14,654 nt of DNA, from positions 1 through 14,654 of the forward strand of contig JBKOWZ010000077.1 in assembly GCA_046724665.1 (NCBI GenBank), written 5' to 3'. A program made the translations under genes and the position numbers. The stretch comes from Actinocrinis sp046724665. Its GTDB lineage: Bacteria > Actinomycetota > Actinomycetes > Streptomycetales > Catenulisporaceae. The notes under the pieces were generated by a model. That model made no database searches and was not told where the DNA came from. It worked only from the letters and a program-made list of their open reading frames with translations. Of this stretch, positions 1 to 6,827 are shown piece after piece (the first letter of the stretch is position 1; every line of letters begins with the position of its first letter).

Positions 1-35
1 CCCTAGGGACGAGCTGATGCGCTGATGCAGATCCC

Positions 36-2420
36 TCAGTTGACGTTCAGCGCGGTGTCATCGACCACGAAGGACGTCTGCAACGAGCTGTCCTCCGTCC
101 CGAGGAACTTCACGCTGACCGTCTGGCCGATGTACGGGGCCAGGCTGAACGAGTGGGAGACGTAGCCGGTGGCATGGTTCAGGTTGCTGTACGTCGCCAG
201 CGTGGCGAGCACGGTCCCGGACGAGTTCAGCACCTGCACGCTCAGCTTGTCGAAGGCCGTGGTGGTCGTGGTCTCGGACGTGTCGATGTGCACGAAGAAG
301 GAGAACGTCGCCGTGGTGCAGCCGGCCGGGATCGACACCGCCTGCGCGGCGGAGTCGGTGTGGGTGGTGCCGTAGCCGTCCATCCAGGCGTCCCAGCTAC
401 CGGTGCGCGCCGGCTCGGAGGTCGAGTTGTTCAGCACGCCCGCCGTGAGGGTCCACGGAGCGGCGCTGCCGGTCTCGAAGCCCGGGTTGCCCAGCAGCTG
501 CGCGGCCGTGCAGCCGCCGGTCGAGCTGACCGTCAGGGTGAACGGGGTCGCGTGTGTCGCCGAGGTTCCGGTGCCTGTGATGGTCACCGTGTAGGTGCCG
601 ACAGGTGTGGTGCTGACCGTGCGCAGCGTCAGCGTGGAGGAGGAGCCGGAGGTCACCGACGCCGGGCTGAAGGACGCGGTGGCGCCGCTCGGCAGGCCCG
701 AGGCGGTCAGGTTGACCGTCTGCGCCGAGCCGCTGGTGAGCGTCGTGGATACGGTCGCGGTCAGCGAGCCGCCGGGCAGGACCGAGCCCGAGGTCGGTGA
801 GACCGCGATGGAGAAGTCGCTGGCGCCGGTCGTGCAGGTCGGGTCGGCGGTCTGCGCCGGAACGCTCACCGCGTCCCATGCCGCCTTCACCGTGTTGAAC
901 TGCGCGCAGGTGGCGTCGAGGTTCTTGGCCGCCTGCAACGTCCAGGTGCGGTACTTCAGGTAGGACGAGGAGGTGGTCTTCATCAGCATGGCGTTGTACA
1001 TGATCTTCATTGCGTTCTGCACGCCGACGCCGGTGACCGTCGAGCCGTTGCAGGTCGGGCTGGTCGGCTGGCCGTTGGTCGGGTTGCTGCCCTCGGCGAC
1101 CAGGTAGAACCAGTGGTTGCCTGGGCCGGCCGCGGCGTGCACCTCGGTGCTGGGGATGGAGCTGGAGTAGCAGTTCGGGTCGCCGATCGCCGACGGGTTG
1201 TACATGTTGCGGATCGGGCCCGAACCCACCAGGTTGATCCGGTCGCCGACCAGGAAGTCCGGGGTGTCGTACGGCGAGGGCTCGTTGGCGAACCACTCGG
1301 TGGACGCGCCGAACGTGTCGGCCACGAACTCCTGGGTGCCGCCGCCCGAGATGCTGCCCGGGGTGTGGTCGTCGATGCCGTGGCCCATCTCGTGGGCGAT
1401 CACGTCGATCGAGCCGATCCACTGGTTGGCGTTGTTGTGGCCGATCTGGACCTGCGTGCCGTCGTAGTAGGCGTTGACGTCGGCCAGGCCGACGCGGATC
1501 GGCCAGGCACCGCCGGCGCCGTCCATGCCGTTGCGGCCGAGCCACTGCGAGAGCATCTTGATCTCGGTCTGGGCGCCGAACAGGGCATCGACACAGCCGG
1601 TCTCCCGGTTGGTCGCGTCACCGTTGCCCCAGGTGTCGGTCGTCTTGGTGAACGTCGTGTTGGTCGAGGCGTTCTGGCAGGGCATGTTGTTGAAGTTCGG
1701 CGTGGTCATCGAGTAGGTGCTGCCGGACAGCGTGGTGTCGATGTGCAGCGGCTCGGGTCCGCTCCAGACCGCGGTGCCGCTGCCGTGCATCACGTGCTCC
1801 TGCGTGTGCAGGACGGCCCCGGTCTTCGCGTCGACGTCGACGGTCAGCCGGCTGTAGCCATCGCTGCCGGTGCCGACCAGCGTGCTCTCCCACGCCAGCG
1901 CGGCGGGCCCGGAGCCCAGCGCGTACACCGCCAGGTGGGTGCCCTCGACCTTCGACACCGACCTCAGCTGGGTCGCGGCGATGGACTGCGCCTTGGCGCT
2001 GCTCAGGGCCGGGCTGGTGGCGAGGTTCCCGATCGAGTGTTCCTGCGCGACCGAGTTGAACACCACCTGGCCGGCGTTGTTCGTCACGATGACGAAGTCG
2101 CCGCCCACCACCGGCAGGCCACCGTAGGTGCGCTGGTAGGGCACGTACTGGTTGTTGCCGGAGGCGACGACCTGCTGCCGGACGAACACGTCGTTCGCCG
2201 TGGCGTGCAGGAACGCCGGGCGGGCGGCCACGAGCGTGTCGGCGCTCTGGACGGCCAGGGACTGTGCGTTGGGAGCGGCGGACGGCGTCGCGGCGGCGGC
2301 CGTCCCGGTGGTGACGGCCAGCGCGGTGACGCTGGCGGCGATGGTGGTACCGGCGGTTACGGTAGCCGCGAACAGCCGGGGCAGTCTCCGGGGCTTGCGG
2401 TACGGGTATTGCGATCTCAC
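36..2420 (-). CDS. Secreted M4 family (thermolysin-like) zinc metalloprotease with FTP/PepSY propeptide, Ig-like and C-terminal jelly-roll-like domains
   Basis: Secreted endopeptidase made as a proenzyme. The chosen GTG (2418-2420) follows an AAAGGAAG ribosome binding site and gives 794 aa; an in-frame ATG at 2481-2483 lacks a comparable site. Residues 1-45 are an Arg-rich signal peptide with a hydrophobic core ending in an Ala-rich segment. An FTP-type propeptide follows, with a TYGGLPVVGGDFVI segment, then a PepSY-like region. The catalytic domain carries HEMGH at 343-347 (zinc His343 and His347, catalytic Glu344), the third ligand probably Glu364 in QEFVAD, and the downstream His428 in VHAAAGPGNHWFYL. 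Residues about 532-630 look like a bacterial Ig-like domain. Residues about 635-794 begin with NPGFE and look like a jelly-roll domain common at the end of actinobacterial secreted proteases; its ligand is unknown. The divergent neighbour is an emfourin-like lipoprotein, the inhibitor family for M4 enzymes. Family assignment is firm; the substrate is not known. Confidence 0.95.
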   Translation of the reverse strand: MRSQYPYRKPRRLPRLFAATVTAGTTIAASVTALAVTTGTAAAATPSAAPNAQSLAVQSADTLVAARPAFLHATANDVFVRQQVVASGNNQYVPYQRTYGGLPVVGGDFVIVTNNAGQVVFNSVAQEHSIGNLATSPALSSAKAQSIAATQLRSVSKVEGTHLAVYALGSGPAALAWESTLVGTGSDGYSRLTVDVDAKTGAVLHTQEHVMHGSGTAVWSGPEPLHIDTTLSGSTYSMTTPNFNNMPCQNASTNTTFTKTTDTWGNGDATNRETGCVDALFGAQTEIKMLSQWLGRNGMDGAGGAWPIRVGLADVNAYYDGTQVQIGHNNANQWIGSIDVIAHEMGHGIDDHTPGSISGGGTQEFVADTFGASTEWFANEPSPYDTPDFLVGDRINLVGSGPIRNMYNPSAIGDPNCYSSSIPSTEVHAAAGPGNHWFYLVAEGSNPTNGQPTSPTCNGSTVTGVGVQNAMKIMYNAMLMKTTSSSYLKYRTWTLQAAKNLDATCAQFNTVKAAWDAVSVPAQTADPTCTTGASDFSIAVSPTSGSVLPGGSLTATVSTTLTSGSAQTVNLTASGLPSGATASFSPASVTSGSSSTLTLRTVSTTPVGTYTVTITGTGTSATHATPFTLTVSSTGGCTAAQLLGNPGFETGSAAPWTLTAGVLNNSTSEPARTGSWDAWMDGYGTTHTDSAAQAVSIPAGCTTATFSFFVHIDTSETTTTTAFDKLSVQVLNSSGTVLATLATYSNLNHATGYVSHSFSLAPYIGQTVSVKFLGTEDSSLQTSFVVDDTALNVN

Positions 2421-2423
2421 GGG

Positions 2424-2431
2424 CTTCCTTT
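2424..2431 (-). promoter_or_regulatory. Ribosome binding site that decides the protease start
   Basis: On the minus strand this reads AAAGGAAG, with the AGGA core 5 nt before the GTG at 2418-2420. It favours that GTG over the upstream ATG at 2481-2483. Confidence 0.7.
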
Positions 2432-2533
2432 CGCGTGGGTGGTGCGGAAGGGTGCGAGAGCGCGCGGCGATGCTTTGTGGCATGGCCAGGGCGCGGACCG
2501 TCGGGATTCCTGTGGGTAGATTAAGAATCCTGA

Positions 2534-2548
2534 CGTCCGATGCGGACG
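2534..2548. promoter_or_regulatory. Inverted repeat over the protease -10/start site, candidate operator
   Basis: CGTCCG-atg-CGGACG is a perfect 6+3+6 inverted repeat. It overlaps the -10 box and predicted transcription start of the protease promoter, where a bound repressor would block transcription. No regulator gene for it was recognised here. A short GC-rich repeat could also arise by chance. Confidence 0.35.
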
Positions 2549-2574
2549 GTAGCGGTGGACGCGCGGGGCGTCAA
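2546..2574 (-). promoter_or_regulatory. Probable housekeeping-sigma promoter of the M4 protease gene
   Basis: Minus strand: -35 TTGACG (2569-2574), a 17-bp spacer, and -10 TACCGT (2546-2551), which fits the actinobacterial TANNNT pattern. Transcription would begin near 2539, giving a leader of about 120 nt before the GTG. Found by eye; no transcript evidence. Confidence 0.5.
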
Positions 2575-2621
2575 CGGCGAGCAATGGCTGAAGTAGGCTG
2601 ATACAAGGCGAGACCACTGAA

Positions 2622-2627
2622 TATAAC
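2622..2627 (+). promoter_or_regulatory. Possible -10 element of the emfourin-like gene
   Basis: TATAAC is an isolated AT-rich hexamer in GC-rich DNA, about 15 nt before the GGAGGAGG ribosome binding site. The -35 region 17 bp upstream (TGATAC, 2599-2604) is a weak match. Transcription would start near 2634, giving a leader of about 20 nt. Confidence 0.3.
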
Positions 2628-2653
2628 GGCTGCGTTACCTCGGAGGAGGCCTG

Positions 2654-3157
2654 GTGAAACGGGCAGGGTTGCGAACAACTCGGACACCGTCCTCGGCAGC
2701 GGCGGCCATACTTATTATCAGTCTATTGACTATCTGCTCGTGCGCTTCGCGGGACGGCGTCTCAAGCCGGGTCGGTTCCGGAAGTCCGACCCCCAAGTCC
2801 GAGCTGCCGCCGATCACCATCCAGCGCACCGGTGGCTTCGCCGGCGTCAAGGACACGGTGGTGATCGACCCGCACGGCGGGTGGACGTCCGCCAATCGCG
2901 GCGGGACGAGCGCCGGCGGTCGGCTTGCTGCGGATCAGATTACTGCCATCAAGACACTGGCCGCTGATCCGCGGCTGACAGAGGAAGCGGAGCGCACCCC
3001 GGCACCCACCAGGTGCAGCGACGCCTTCAACTACGAATTGACCGTCGGCACCACTCACGTCAGCTACGTGGACTGTCCGGCAGACCCGGACCAGCCCACG
3101 GCGAGTATGGCCCTTGTCAGTAAGGCTTTGCAGTACACGTTGCTCAATCACGGGTGA
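2654..3157 (+). CDS. Emfourin-like lipoprotein, predicted inhibitor of the adjacent M4 protease
   Basis: A 167-aa protein starting at GTG, with GGAGGAGG (2642-2649) 4 nt upstream. Residues 1-30 form a lipoprotein signal: basic N-terminus, hydrophobic stretch about 15-27, and lipobox ICSC with Cys30 as the lipidation site. A Ser/Gly/Pro-rich spacer (31-53) leads to the folded part. That part resembles emfourin, the small protein inhibitors of M4 (protealysin-type) peptidases: RTGGFAG at 58-64, a beta-strand with VVIDPHG, then a helix with LAADQITAIKTLAADPRL, then a C-terminal strand and helix. Cys121 and Cys141 could form a disulfide, which suits an extracytoplasmic protein. It is divergent from the M4 protease gene. 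I infer it protects the cell surface from the secreted protease or limits its activity. The family call rests on motif recognition without a profile search; inhibition and target are inferred. Confidence 0.75.
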   Translation: MKRAGLRTTRTPSSAAAAILIISLLTICSCASRDGVSSRVGSGSPTPKSELPPITIQRTGGFAGVKDTVVIDPHGGWTSANRGGTSAGGRLAADQITAIKTLAADPRLTEEAERTPAPTRCSDAFNYELTVGTTHVSYVDCPADPDQPTASMALVSKALQYTLLNHG

Positions 3158-3170
3158 CGTACTGCGGTTT

Positions 3171-4316
3171 CTAGGCGGGGGCGCCCTGCGTCGCGAAGGT
3201 CAGATCCGCCTCGGACAGCGGTCGGCCCGCGTCCACCGATCCGCCGATCGCGAACGGCGGGTCGGCGCCGACGCGCTCGCAGGTGAGCGCGGAGATCAGC
3301 ACGGCCTCGTCAACGGTCTCGGCGAGCAGATCGGCAGGGCACCGACTGAGCTGCTCGGGCGTGTACATCTCGCGCCGCACAAGGCCGCCGAGCAGGCCTG
3401 AGGTGAAGGCGTCGCCGGCGCCGATGGTGTCCGCCAACCGGATTCTCCTGCCTGGTCGTCGCGTCGGCGCCGTGTTCGCTCGCAGCAGGTGCGCTCCATT
3501 CGGTCCGTCCGTGATGACCACGACCAGCGCGCCCAGGTCCAGCCAGCGGTCGCCGATCCGCGCGAGATCGGCTCCCGGATAGAGCCATTCGACGTCCTCG
3601 CGGCTCGCCTTCACCAGATGCGCCACCGCCACGAAGTCCTCGACGAGCGGCCGTGCCCGCTCGGGCCCGCCCAGAAGCAATGGGCGTATGTTCGGGTCAT
3701 AGCTGATCAGTGTGCTGCCACGCTCGCGCAGTCGCGCCGTGGCGGCGCGGATGCGACCGCAGCCCGGCTGTGTCCACGCGGCGAGCGAGCCGACGTGCAG
3801 TACCGCGGTGTCCGCCGGGACCCGCGCCAGTTCCGCGTCAGACCACTGCCAGTCGGCGGTGCCCTCGAGGTAGAAGTCGTACCCGGCGTGGCCTTCGGCG
3901 TCCAGGGAGACCACCGCTAGCGTGGTCGGCTCCGTGGCGTGTGGCGCGCCGGCGAGGTCTACGCCCTCGGCCGCGGCGTATCCGCGCAGCAGTCTGCCAA
4001 AGGCGTTGTCCGCGAGCCGGGCCATCAGGGCTGCGCGATGCCCGAGGCGCGACAGGCCGATCGCCACGTTGAACGGACTGCCGCCCGGACGCGCGCGGTA
4101 GTCGCCGGGGCCGGAACCCGGCACCAGGTCGATGAGGGCTTCCCCGATCACGGTCAGCCTCGGCCGGCCGGGCGGCGCGTCGAACCGATCGGCCGCGACG
4201 CCGCCGGCCGGGAATCGCTGCGGCGCGAGGTCGCCATTCACGGTTTCACTGTTCACGGCTTTGTCATTCAGCGCTTTGTCATTCACGGCCTTGTCATTCA
4301 CAGCTTTGTCAATCAC
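3171..4316 (-). CDS. PfkB/ribokinase-family sugar kinase, probable fructokinase
   Basis: ATP-dependent cytoplasmic kinase, 381 aa, likely phosphorylating the sugar imported by the neighbouring frc transporter. The PfkB core begins near residue 50 with a VIGEALIDLVPG strand, followed by the sugar-binding GGSPFNVAIGLSRLG motif. The C-terminal signature TIGAGDAFTSGLLGGL carries the catalytic Asp302 and the anion hole. The IGEALID start and overall layout are typical of fructokinases, but related sugar kinases look alike. The GTG start (4314-4316) overlaps the lacI stop as GTGATTGA, so translation is probably coupled; no Shine-Dalgarno sequence is visible. Residues 1-30 are an odd V-N-D-K-A pentapeptide array encoded by 15-bp repeats containing further in-frame GTG codons (4299-4301, 4284-4286, 4254-4256, 4239-4241), so the real start may be up to 25 residues downstream. 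The 3' end is 13 bp from the convergent emfourin-like gene. Confidence 0.9.
   Translation of the reverse strand: MIDKAVNDKAVNDKALNDKAVNSETVNGDLAPQRFPAGGVAADRFDAPPGRPRLTVIGEALIDLVPGSGPGDYRARPGGSPFNVAIGLSRLGHRAALMARLADNAFGRLLRGYAAAEGVDLAGAPHATEPTTLAVVSLDAEGHAGYDFYLEGTADWQWSDAELARVPADTAVLHVGSLAAWTQPGCGRIRAATARLRERGSTLISYDPNIRPLLLGGPERARPLVEDFVAVAHLVKASREDVEWLYPGADLARIGDRWLDLGALVVVITDGPNGAHLLRANTAPTRRPGRRIRLADTIGAGDAFTSGLLGGLVRREMYTPEQLSRCPADLLAETVDEAVLISALTCERVGADPPFAIGGSVDAGRPLSEADLTFATQGAPA
4227..4316 (-). repeat. Tandem 15-bp repeat array spanning the lacI stop / kinase start
   Basis: Six consecutive 15-bp units on the minus strand: GTGATTGACAAAGCT (4302-4316), GTGAATGACAAGGCC (4287-4301), GTGAATGACAAAGCG (4272-4286), CTGAATGACAAAGCC (4257-4271), then two degenerate units (4242-4256, 4227-4241). 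The first four differ at only a few positions. In the kinase frame they encode V-N-D-K-A-type pentapeptides. In the lacI frame the first four each contain TGA. Five of six units begin with GTG. The array is AT-richer than its surroundings. Confidence 0.9.
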
Positions 4317-5367
4317 CGGGCGCCGCCGGGCCCGCGATCTCGCCCGAGCCGCGCGTGATCAGGCGCGTAGGCACGATGTGCGTGCTCGTCGGCGAACCGT
4401 CACCGTCCAGCCGGTTGAACAGGATCTGCGCCGCGAGCTTGCCGAGCGCCTCGATGTCCTGCGCGACGACCGTGATCCCCGGCCGCAGCATGTCCGCGAG
4501 CGGGAAGTCGTCGAACCCGACCATCGCCACCTCGTCCTGGAGACCCAGCGCGCGAAGCGCCCGGCTCGCGCCGATGGTGACCAGGTTCTGCCCGGTGAAC
4601 AGCGCGGTCGGCGGATCGGGCAGGCGCAGCATCCGCTCGGTCGCCTCGATCGCGGCCCGCTCCGAACTCGCCTCGTGCCACACGATCCGCTCGTCCAGGC
4701 TCACCCGCGCGAGCTCCAGCGCGTGCCGATAACCGTCGAAGCGCTGCGCAGCGGTGGAGATGGACAGCCGGTCACCGAGGTAGGCGATCCGCCGGTGCCC
4801 GCCGACGAGCAGGTGGTTCACCGCGTTGATCGCGCCGGTCCGGTTGTCCGAGAGCACCGAGTCGGCGTCCAACTGCCTCGGCTCGCGGTCGACGAACACC
4901 AGGCAGGTCCCGGCCGCCCGCTCCTTGATCAGGTAGCTGTGATCGCTGCCCGCCGGAACGATCAGCAGGCCGTCCACCCGGCGGTCGATCAGCGCCCCGG
5001 CCAGCTCGCGCTCGCGCGCCGCGTCCTCGTCCAGGCTGCCGAACAGCGCCAGTACGCCGCGCCGCCGCGCCGTGTCCTCGACCGCCCGCATCAGCGCGGC
5101 GGAGAACGGGTTCGCCGCGTCCTCGACCAGCACCCCGATCGTCGCGGTGCGCCCGTCGCCGCGGCGCAGGTTGCTCGCCGTCAGATTCGGCCGGTAGCCC
5201 AGCTTGTCGGCCGCCTCGCGGACCCTGGCCGCGAGCGCCGGATCGACCGTGCTGACCCCGTTGACCACGCGGGAGACGGTCTTGATCGCCACCCCGGCGA
5301 GCGCCGCGACGTCTCGCATCGTGGGCCGTCCGACCAGCCGCGCTGGACGAGGTTCCGCGTGAGGCAT
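4309..5367 (-). CDS. LacI-family transcriptional regulator of the sugar locus
   Basis: A 352-aa regulator. The ATG at 5365-5367 is preceded by GGGAGGA at 5 nt spacing and places the DNA-binding domain at residues 15-70: MRDVAALAGV, then TVSRVVNG in the recognition helix, then YRPN and a hinge helix with NLTASNLRRG. Residues about 75-340 form a periplasmic-binding-protein-like sensor (TIGVLVEDAANPFSAALM start, VDGLLIVPAG, VFVDREP, SDNRTGAINAVNHLL, VGFDDFPLADML). Such proteins usually repress sugar genes until a sugar or sugar phosphate binds. The gene overlaps the downstream kinase by 8 nt and is divergent from frcBCA. The palindrome GACAACGTTGTC in the shared gap has the CpG centre typical of LacI-family sites, so it is the likely operator for both directions. 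The effector is inferred to be the transported sugar or its phosphate. Confidence 0.95.
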   Translation of the reverse strand: MPHAEPRPARLVGRPTMRDVAALAGVAIKTVSRVVNGVSTVDPALAARVREAADKLGYRPNLTASNLRRGDGRTATIGVLVEDAANPFSAALMRAVEDTARRRGVLALFGSLDEDAARERELAGALIDRRVDGLLIVPAGSDHSYLIKERAAGTCLVFVDREPRQLDADSVLSDNRTGAINAVNHLLVGGHRRIAYLGDRLSISTAAQRFDGYRHALELARVSLDERIVWHEASSERAAIEATERMLRLPDPPTALFTGQNLVTIGASRALRALGLQDEVAMVGFDDFPLADMLRPGITVVAQDIEALGKLAAQILFNRLDGDGSPTSTHIVPTRLITRGSGEIAGPAAPGD

Positions 5368-5372
5368 CGTTG

Positions 5373-5379
5373 TCCTCCC
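5373..5379 (-). promoter_or_regulatory. Ribosome binding site of the lacI-type gene
   Basis: Minus strand GGGAGGA, 5 nt before the ATG at 5365-5367. It supports this start over in-frame codons further upstream (for example near 5469), which would add a non-conserved, non-HTH N-terminus and run across the operator. Confidence 0.75.
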
Positions 5380-5427
5380 TGGGGACGGCGTTACCGACTC
5401 GTTGTGCACGGGGTCGCTGCCTGTGGC

Positions 5428-5456
5428 TTGACGCATTCTCGCATACGAGGGAGTAT
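5428..5456 (+). promoter_or_regulatory. Probable promoter of the frcBCA operon
   Basis: TTGACG (-35, 5428-5433), a 17-bp spacer, and GAGTAT (-10, 5451-5456). Transcription would begin near 5463, directly before the palindrome at 5465-5476. The leader would be about 140 nt. Confidence 0.5.
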
Positions 5457-5464
5457 CCCGACGA

Positions 5465-5476
5465 GACAACGTTGTC
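5465..5476. promoter_or_regulatory. LacI-family operator palindrome in the lacI/frcB divergent gap
   Basis: GACAACGTTGTC is a perfect 12-bp palindrome with a central CG, as in LacI-family operators. It lies at about +3 to +14 of the predicted frcB promoter and about 100 bp upstream of lacI. Half-sites matching GGACAACG occur at 5531-5538 (plus) and 5368-5375 (minus, over the lacI ribosome binding site), and CGTTGT at 5400-5405. Binding by the local LacI protein is inferred from position. Confidence 0.7.
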
Positions 5477-5602
5477 CCGAGGTTCTTCGGTACGCCTCGC
5501 TCCGCGAAAGTTCTCGCTCGAGCCTCGCCGGGACAACGTCAGACCGGACCTCCGGAGCTCCGGACCACCTCACTTCGCGCACGTCCCAGAGAGGCTTCAA
5601 CT

Positions 5603-6733
5603 ATGGACAGCTCGACGACGAGCACCCGCGCCCCGCGTCCGAGCCGGCGCGTCCGTGCGGCCGCGGCCGTGACCGCGCTGGGCGCGGCCGCCGCCCTCGC
5701 GGCTTGCAGCTCCTCCTCCGGCGGCGCTTCCGCCGGTTCCGGCGGCTCGGGAGCAGGCTCTCCGGTGGGCGTGTCGCTGATTCTCAAGACGCTGACGAAT
5801 CCGTACTTCGTGAGCATGGAGAACGACGCCAAGAAGGCCGCGGCCAAGGACAACGTGAAGCTGACCGTGGCGGCGGGCACCAAGGACGGCGACACCCAGA
5901 GCCAGATCACCGCGATCGACAACGCGATCTCCCGCGGCGACAAGGGCATCCTGATCACCACCAACGGCGACGCGGTCAACGCCGCGCTCAACCAGGCCAA
6001 GCAGGCCGGACTGTTCGTCATCGCGCTGGACACCGCGCCGAACCCGCCGAGCGTCGCGGACATCACCTACGCCACCGACAACACCCAGGCGGGAAAGCTC
6101 GACGGCCAGTACGCGGCCGCCGCCCTCGGCGGCAAGCCGGCCGTGATCGCCATGCTCGACCTGTTCAACAACCAGGTCGTCTCGGTCGATATCGAACGCG
6201 ACCACGGCTTCCTCCAGGGCATGGGCATCGACCCGGGCAGCGCCACCGAGAACGGCAAGGAGGCGAAGACCGGCTCGTACACCGGCGGCGGCTCGTACAC
6301 CATCGCCTGCCACCAGCCGACGCAGGGCGCGATCGACGGTGGCCGCACCGCGATGGAGAACTGCCTGTCGGCGAACCCGAACATCAACGTCGTGTACGCG
6401 ATCAACGAGCCGGCCGCCGAGGGCGCGTACAACGCGCTGAAGGCCGCGGGCAAGCAGGACCAGGTCGCGGTCTACGCCATCGACGGCAGCTGCTCCGGCC
6501 TCAAGCTTGTGACCAGCGGCGAGTTCACCGCCGACGCGGTGCAGTACCCCGGCAAGATGGCCGCGCTCGGTGTGGACTCGATCGCCACGCTGGCCCGCGG
6601 CGGTTCGAAGCCGAGCGTGACGCAGGGCAAGGACTTCTTCGACACCGGCACCGCGCTGGTCGCGACCAAGGCGGCCGGCGGCGTGACCATCCAGTCGCCG
6701 ACCGACGCCGCGTCGGCCTGCTGGGGCAGCTGA
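5603..6733 (+). CDS. frcB: Lipoprotein sugar-binding protein of an ABC importer, fructose (FrcB) type
   Basis: Extracytoplasmic solute receptor, 376 aa. ATG start with GAGAGG 8 nt upstream. The lipoprotein signal has twin and scattered Arg, an Ala-rich core and lipobox LAAC with Cys35, then a Ser/Gly tether to about residue 53. The rest is a type I periplasmic-binding fold of the RbsB/FrcB class (Peripla_BP_4): TNPYFVSMENDAKKAA, then GDTQSQITAIDNAISRG, then ITTNGDAVNAAL, then VIALDTAP, and VYAINEPAAEGAYNAL. The segment with LDLFNNQVVSVDIERDHGFL and the CWGS ending resemble fructose-binding FrcB proteins as I recall them, and the partner ATPase supports that. First gene of frcB-frcC-frcA, divergent from lacI-kinase, and expected to be repressed through the 5465-5476 palindrome. 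Transport class is firm; fructose as substrate is likely but not proved. Confidence 0.9.
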   Translation: MDSSTTSTRAPRPSRRVRAAAAVTALGAAAALAACSSSSGGASAGSGGSGAGSPVGVSLILKTLTNPYFVSMENDAKKAAAKDNVKLTVAAGTKDGDTQSQITAIDNAISRGDKGILITTNGDAVNAALNQAKQAGLFVIALDTAPNPPSVADITYATDNTQAGKLDGQYAAAALGGKPAVIAMLDLFNNQVVSVDIERDHGFLQGMGIDPGSATENGKEAKTGSYTGGGSYTIACHQPTQGAIDGGRTAMENCLSANPNINVVYAINEPAAEGAYNALKAAGKQDQVAVYAIDGSCSGLKLVTSGEFTADAVQYPGKMAALGVDSIATLARGGSKPSVTQGKDFFDTGTALVATKAAGGVTIQSPTDAASACWGS

Positions 6734-6827
6734 CGCCGGGCGCGGCCCTGACGGGGGCGCGAGCCGCCATCCATTCCGCATCGGACCGACAACAACGTTC
6801 CGCTGGTCACCATCGAAGGGGATCGCC

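Noticed and set aside
1..36. A possible protease terminator (AGGGA 5-9 with TCCCT 32-36) and the direct repeat GCTGATGC x2 at 14-29.
   Set aside because: Only five base pairs around a long loop, and the sequence is cut by the window edge.
4227..4316. The 15-bp repeats as a CRISPR array or DnaA/iteron cluster.
   Set aside because: Units are directly contiguous with no spacers and are in-frame coding repeats at a gene junction; no cas, rep or partition gene is nearby.
5368..5469. A longer lacI-type protein starting near 5469.
   Set aside because: It would cover the operator and add 34 residues with no family similarity; GGGAGGA supports the ATG at 5365-5367.
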